This document shows positions 60,085-64,000 of a DNA stretch of 64,000 nucleotides, in pieces. Position 1 is the first letter of the stretch. The number at the start of each line of letters is the position of its first letter. A model generated the notes under the pieces. That model saw only the letters and a list, made by a program, of their open reading frames with translations. It ran no database searches and was not told the origin of the DNA. The translations under genes and the position numbers were made by a program. Source of the stretch: Phoronis australis (Eukaryota > Phoronida > Phoronidae); assembly GCA_002633005.1 (NCBI GenBank), contig NMRA01000043.1, forward strand, positions 899,588 through 963,587, given 5' to 3'.

Positions 60085-60365
60085 GAATCTTGACCTTAGG
60101 CCTCATTTTCGCTTTCCGAAACAGACAAATTCTATTTGCCAAATCTCATGAACATCCATCAAGGAGTAACTACGGGGCACACCGGTCCAAAATTCGTCGT
60201 CCTCTGTCTTCAGGGTCATGGGAACACATCTGCCAAATCTCACTAAGATTCTACGGCTACTGGGTTCAAGATCGAGATGCAGCAGCGTACGCCGGCGAAA
60301 CCCACCGGACGCCCAAACAGAGATGACGGCAATATGCACCCACATATGTATATGTGAGCGCATGA
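60085..60365 (+). repeat. Modular repeat, terminal part
   Basis: Family phrases 'gccaaatctcatgaacatcc' and 'ggacgcccaaacagagatgac', then the terminal stem-loop with arms TGCACCCACATAT and ATATGTGAGCGCA (60335-60362). Confidence 0.85.
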
Positions 60366-61039
60366 AATTGTTTTTATCATCAAACCAGATTCGGTAGTTA
60401 CGACTTTTGTTTCAACTGCGGAAAGTTTGACAAACACTGAGTCACATCACTGTTGTGAAAATAAATGCAAGTAAAACACTAAAATTTAGATTTCAAAATA
60501 ATTTGGCATACTTCAGTGACCGAAATGAAAGAGTGTGTGGCATGGATTAAAATACGATAGATGAAAATAACCCCATTGAGGGTGCATATCTTTTAACGTA
60601 AAAAAATCAAAAGTGTGCAGTATGTAACAAAAGTAACGCTGGACGCTGACATGCACCCACCATCTGCGTCACATACAGCACAGATACTAGACATGGTCAT
60701 TATTTTAAACATTATCAACTGTAAGAGCAACGCTTCTTAAAAGGATACTAAACCCTGTTTTGATGATTTCAACCAATCCTTGTTCAGTCACCTGCTAATG
60801 CATCATTGGAAGGAATCAACTAAAAACCCGTGGTCTAATCCCTGCGTCAAAGATCGGATATTATGGTTCTTGGTGTTTTTTCCCAAAGTTGCCTTGTAAT
60901 TCGCAAAAAGCGTAGGCCACATTTGCCCGTTTAGCAGACTTCGAAAGGAGGTTTCCGCTACACTTTTAAGGGTTATCGTTATTTTGTTTCAGGAAAGTCG
61001 TTTTATCTGTTAACGGGCCAAAACTTGGTTTGGCATTAT

Positions 61040-62500
61040 TTTAACATTAATAATAGCCTCTAGAAGGTGCAAAGCAAGTCGAACAAGCTCTCCTCAACCT
61101 TTCAATATGAATCTTCAACAAAGTAAAGAGAGTAAAGAGGCAGAAGACAAAGAACACAGAAAGCCCGCCACTGGGGTGCGCATATAGTTGGAGAAAAAGT
61201 TAAACTATCCGAAACAGGGCACGACCTGTTGTCTACGTGTTAGTAACTTAGTTTGCTAAATTTCATGAGCATATAATGAAAGTGGAACTTGGTAGGCATA
61301 AAACAAGATTGCCATAAGGCGATTCCGCACTCTGGTCAGATTAGTGTCCAAAGATCCACTTCAGTTGTACTCAATGTCGTCTCCGGAAACAACTGCCAAA
61401 TTTCTGAGATCTTATATTGTGCCACAGACAAGAAAATAAAATTGCCACAAGAAAGCGCCACAGCAGTCGGATCCGTTCAAATATCTGTCAACCCAGGCAC
61501 TTGATCTGCACCTCCCGAGTGAACACAAGCATGCCAATTTTTAATTCAGTCTATAGAGTGTCAACAGCCAGACTCGAAAACAATAAAACCATGCAATCAC
61601 TACTTGAGGTGGCGCAGATTATGTTACATCCACCTAAGAACTAGAAGGTGGTCATATCTCTAGGGAGTAATATGTAGTCCTAGGTCGACACGTACTGATA
61701 CCTGATTTGCCTAGTCTTCATGCGTAAATCCATCAATTAAGGAAGTCCTAAGTCAAGACAAAATTTCCGCTAGAGGACGGTGGCAGTCGGATCGCTCCGA
61801 AAGTATGCAGTCGCCATTCGTTATCATCTTCATAGAAAATGTAAGAAACGTCCTGCATAAATATGAGGGAGGCAAGAAATGAGACTGGACGCGCCACAGG
61901 TACGTGACGTACTAGTACGCCGTTGACCGTCATCGCCGAAATCTAGTGATCTTAATTGTACTGAGCCGGCGGGAACGGCAAAGACGAATAGGCCTAGTTA
62001 CATAGTCTATGCAGCCAGGAAGCACTCACCAATTTTCATGATCATCATTAGTGCGGTTTAAAAAAATGAGAGGCGGATGGTAAAAATGAGAAATGCCCGG
62101 GACTCTCACGGGTGAACTTAGCTGCGATGATTGCAGTGGACAAAAGCCGCCGGGGTTCTGGCAGCCGCGGATACAAAAAACCCTGCCACTTGGAGGCTCC
62201 ACAGTAATCGGAACCTCCCGAAAACTATCGTAAGCCTTCCCCTCCCAGTCGGAATTCAGATCATACCAATTTTCATAAATATCGTTAGTTTTAGTGCGGA
62301 TTGGCCGATAGGGCCAAGCGCGGCGTGGGGAAAACTAAAAGAAGACTCCAAAACCGTATAAACAGCCACTAGAGGGCGCAACATATCATCCGAACAAAAC
62401 AAAGAAGGCGCCGTCGTCTCCTATTTACCAAATTTCATCATAATCCGTCATGGAACTCCCAAAAGAGGCAAACACAACAAGAGCAACGTGGAGCGTTGCC
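61040..62500 (+). repeat. Diverged modular CTCF-like repeat block
   Basis: Decayed motifs at about 61060, 61300, 61446, 61770 and 62175, and a well-preserved GCCACTAGAGGGCGCA at 62365-62380, all plus strand. Intervals are longer and less regular than in the young blocks. 60366-61039 and 62501-62985 hold nothing recognised. Confidence 0.7.
62365..62380 (+). promoter_or_regulatory. CTCF-core-like site
   Basis: GCCACTAGAGGGCGCA matches the CTCF core consensus well, in an otherwise decayed repeat block. Motif-only evidence. Confidence 0.4.
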
Positions 62501-62985
62501 CACAGCTGCGCCACAAACGGCATGCTTCTATTTCGCGTCGGACACCAACGCAAACCAGAGTTCATAGTTTTACTATTGCATAGGCACATGTTGTGTTTGT
62601 GACCTTCGGACGTGAAAACCTGTAATCGCAAATCCTTGCTTACTATTCACGGTTAGATTAGATTAAGAACATATTATTCTATATTGATTTCACGACCCTC
62701 TAGGTCTTGCATCGCCACTGGAGGTACTACAATAAAAGCAAAGACTTGTATGGAAGAAGCATGGTGTTATCAACTGGATGTCTCGATGTGGACGAGAAAT
62801 TGAAGTTATGGCTATCTTGGGACAAAGCAAGTTTGTTTTGTCTTTTCACCATCACCGCCAGTTCCTATCAAGTCTCAGACACCCTGATCATTTTGATTGT
62901 CCAAATTCCCTGGTGCATATCTGCAATGTATTTGTTTCAAAAATCAATATTACTGAATGTCCAGTGTTTGTAATTTAAACTGAGT

Positions 62986-63169
62986 ATACTCGGGAACCCA
63001 ATGGTCGTCCGCCTAAGCATAAAACCGACTTGCTGTTGTACTCACCGAATTATTCCACTTCAAAGTTATGATCTGAATAGGATTCGATTTAACTCTCACA
63101 GATATACCGCATTCATCGATTCGGAAGTTTTCTTTAATTTGTGCCGAGTTATTTCAAATGTGCACTGCC
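62986..63169 (-). repeat. Inverted duplicate of 55758-55941, ending at the gap
   Basis: Complement of 55758-55941 with about two differences. The match stops only because the Ns begin. Confidence 0.95.
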
Positions 63170-63645
63170 NNNNNNNNNNNNNNNNNNNNNNNNNNNNNNN
63201 NNNNNNNNNNNNNNNNNNNNNNNNNNNNNNNNNNNNNNNNNNNNNNNNNNNNNNNNNNNNNNNNNNNNNNNNNNNNNNNNNNNNNNNNNNNNNNNNNNNN
63301 NNNNNNNNNNNNNNNNNNNNNNNNNNNNNNNNNNNNNNNNNNNNNNNNNNNNNNNNNNNNNNNNNNNNNNNNNNNNNNNNNNNNNNNNNNNNNNNNNNNN
63401 NNNNNNNNNNNNNNNNNNNNNNNNNNNNNNNNNNNNNNNNNNNNNNNNNNNNNNNNNNNNNNNNNNNNNNNNNNNNNNNNNNNNNNNNNNNNNNNNNNNN
63501 NNNNNNNNNNNNNNNNNNNNNNNNNNNNNNNNNNNNNNNNNNNNNNNNNNNNNNNNNNNNNNNNNNNNNNNNNNNNNNNNNNNNNNNNNNNNNNNNNNNN
63601 NNNNNNNNNNNNNNNNNNNNNNNNNNNNNNNNNNNNNNNNNNNNN
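63170..63645. other. Assembly gap (476 N)
   Basis: Run of undetermined bases. The right side resumes with C13 and C12 homopolymer runs (63667-63694). Open frames spanning the gap are artefacts. Confidence 1.
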
Positions 63646-64000
63646 AACTTGTTTATTTAGCATAACCCCCCCCCCCCAGCATCCCCCCCCCCCCAAACAC
63701 ACAGATTTTTTTGCAAAAAAATACATAGACCAAGGTTTTTACATCTAAGTTTACAAAACAGCCTTCTGGACTGTAGTGAGAATTTTTACTAAAAAAAACT
63801 GTGTCTAGACCAAGACTTTACAATGCTATCAACCAAGTGTGAGCATAGCAACATTGTGTATACTTTGTATATACATTGTATATGTTTTCCTGCTTTGAGA
63901 AAAGAGCCACCTCTGTGAGTCTTCATAGGCTTCCTAGTAATTACAATGTGTGTGTCCAAACTTGAAAGGTTCCTATTGACAGTGGGTGTCCAAATGATAC
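63646..64000. other. Homopolymer C tracts and unremarkable sequence
   Basis: Two poly-C runs in 63667-63694 next to the gap, then AT-rich sequence with nothing recognised. Confidence 0.6.

Noticed and set aside
63001-63748. Open frames of 174-219 codons over the gap
   Set aside because: They consist almost entirely of N-derived X residues.

Overview
This is a window of animal (metazoan) nuclear DNA: AT-rich, intron-dominated and full of minisatellites and non-autonomous transposons. There are three assembly defects: single Ns at 23299 and 57521, and a 476-N gap at 63170-63645. The one gene I can identify firmly is CASK (calcium/calmodulin-dependent serine protein kinase, the Lin-2/Caki family) on the minus strand. 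Seven exons between 38434 and 2995 join without a phase conflict into 831 coding nt (277 codons). They cover the start codon and the whole CaM-kinase-like domain, ending at HPWIR. The L27, PDZ, SH3 and guanylate kinase parts would lie below position 1. The sequence resembles both vertebrate CASK and fly Caki, and the repeats look like those of a marine invertebrate. I cannot name the species.

Layout: 1-2994 is the CASK intron after exon 7 (repeats, a tRNA-like SINE, minisatellites). 2995-10515 holds exons 7 to 3, a probable extra 57-bp cassette exon at 5590-5646, and a MITE-like element. Exon 2 is at 16138-16250. A 22-kb intron (16251-38375) holds at least five transposon-like elements, a 67-bp minisatellite and two long blocks of a modular repeat. 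Exon 1 (start codon) is at 38376-38434. From 38.4 to 64 kb no gene is recognised with confidence. That part holds minisatellites, foldback elements, one candidate minus-strand first exon at 55143-55176, and more copies of the modular repeat.

Observations I rate highest: (i) a phase-preserving 57-bp cassette exon that would insert 19 residues, themselves resembling a kinase GT...SPE segment, into the CASK activation segment; (ii) a TTAA-flanked Kolobok-like transposon carrying a decayed minus-strand THAP/zinc-ribbon transposase and, convergent to it, a decayed gene with the P2X7-C-terminal ('ballast') cysteine signature; (iii) a dispersed modular repeat, with a ~450-bp higher-order unit of three ~150-bp modules, each carrying a CTCF-core-like GCCACTAGRKGGC motif, all on the plus strand; (iv) an 81-bp tandem triplication that copies a CASK 5' splice site.
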